Shown here in pieces: positions 19,366 to 19,634 of a stretch of 19,634 nucleotides of DNA. The notes beneath the pieces are model-generated. The model saw only the letters and a list, made by a program, of their open reading frames with translations. It was not told the DNA's origin and searched no databases. This stretch comes from DATKCJ01 sp035513275. Its GTDB lineage: Bacteria > Verrucomicrobiota > Verrucomicrobiia > Opitutales > Opitutaceae. The stretch covers positions 1 to 19,634 of the forward strand of contig DATKCJ010000131.1 in NCBI GenBank assembly GCA_035513275.1, in the 5' to 3' direction. A program made the position numbers and the translations under genes. Positions within the stretch are counted from its first letter, which is position 1. Each line of letters begins with the position of its first letter.

Positions 19366-19634
19366 TCAGGCAATCAGGAACACAATGGCCGTCAGTGTGA
19401 GGAAACCGATCCCGAGTGCCGCCAGATAGAGCATTCCCGCCAACACCGACCTCCAGAAAGTCCCGGCCCGCGAGCCGCCGAATACCCGCCGTGCCGCCAC
19501 GAATGCATAGACGATCGTGTAGACGACTGCCGAAAACGACACGAGCCCACCCAACCATGGAGAAACGAACCCGAGCAGCATCGCCCAGCCCGAGGATACG
19601 AGGCTGAACAGGAAATAGAACGAGTGCAGGTGCA
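19366..19634 (-). CDS. Membrane protein, probably DUF3667 (C-terminal part)
   Basis: The frame enters from the right edge and stops at 19366, giving about 89 residues of a larger protein. It begins HLHSFYFLFSLVSS, then has three hydrophobic helices: LLGFVSPWLGGLVSFSAVVY (in part), VVYTIVYAFVAARRVF, and LAGMLYLAALGIGFLTLTAI. The HLHSF start followed by a VAARRVFGGS loop is like the C-terminus of DUF3667 membrane proteins. The 5' part, including the start, lies outside the window. It is on the same strand as the sigma operon, with an 88-bp gap. Function is unknown. Confidence 0.55.
   Translation of the reverse strand, partial: HLHSFYFLFSLVSSGWAMLLGFVSPWLGGLVSFSAVVYTIVYAFVAARRVFGGSRAGTFWRSVLAGMLYLAALGIGFLTLTAIVFLIA

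Overview
The window is a GC-rich, densely coded stretch of bacterial chromosome. I see no rRNA, tRNA, phage, IS or CRISPR. It holds 17 protein genes plus one gene cut by the right edge, and most read on the minus strand. The best guess is a Verrucomicrobiota member, perhaps Opitutaceae-like. The reasons are high GC, few clear Shine-Dalgarno sites, a ThuA-like gene next to a Gfo/Idh/MocA oxidoreductase, an ECF sigma/anti-sigma/DUF4097 operon, and many GTAG-headed intergenic palindromes. This is an inference without a marker gene and is only moderately safe.

Layout. Positions 1-3131 (all minus) hold a histidine-phosphatase-fold protein, a lipoprotein of unknown role and three small single-domain proteins (cupin, ABM-like, VOC). 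A possible TetR-family remnant lies at the far left. At 3402-4334 (plus) is a class I-type polyphosphate kinase 2. At 4444-4872 (minus) is a Lys/Ala-rich histone-H1-like protein. Positions 5135-8026 encode a 963-residue exported protein in which a choice-of-anchor-I domain is split by an esterase-like phytase domain. Two near-identical operator-like palindromes lie upstream of it. Positions 8247-11593 hold a TetA-type MFS exporter, a ThuA-like protein and a Gfo/Idh/MocA oxidoreductase. At 11802-13184 (plus) is an orphan six-TM histidine kinase. At 13363-14439 is an exported alpha/beta-hydrolase whose C-terminus resembles the C-terminal domain of SAM hydroxide adenosyltransferase. Next come a DUF1475 membrane protein and a delta-9-type acyl-CoA desaturase. 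Positions 16796-19277 form an ECF sigma, zinc-binding anti-sigma and DUF4097 operon. The end of a probable DUF3667 membrane protein closes the window.

The feature that best ties the window together is a set of eight intergenic loci carrying palindromes. Most begin GTAG (or GTGG), continue as one hairpin, and end as a second hairpin followed by CTAC. This is the architecture of REP doublets (REPINs) mobilised by RAYT/TnpA-REP transposases. Two pairs are the same element in opposite orientation. At least two loci look like one element inserted inside another. No RAYT gene lies in the window. Several long open frames run through these repeats, so starts were trimmed to fall outside them.

The most interesting points are the hydrolase/SAM-HAT-C-like fusion, the nested REPIN-like elements and the twin operators at 8147-8214. 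Most of the other genes are ordinary.
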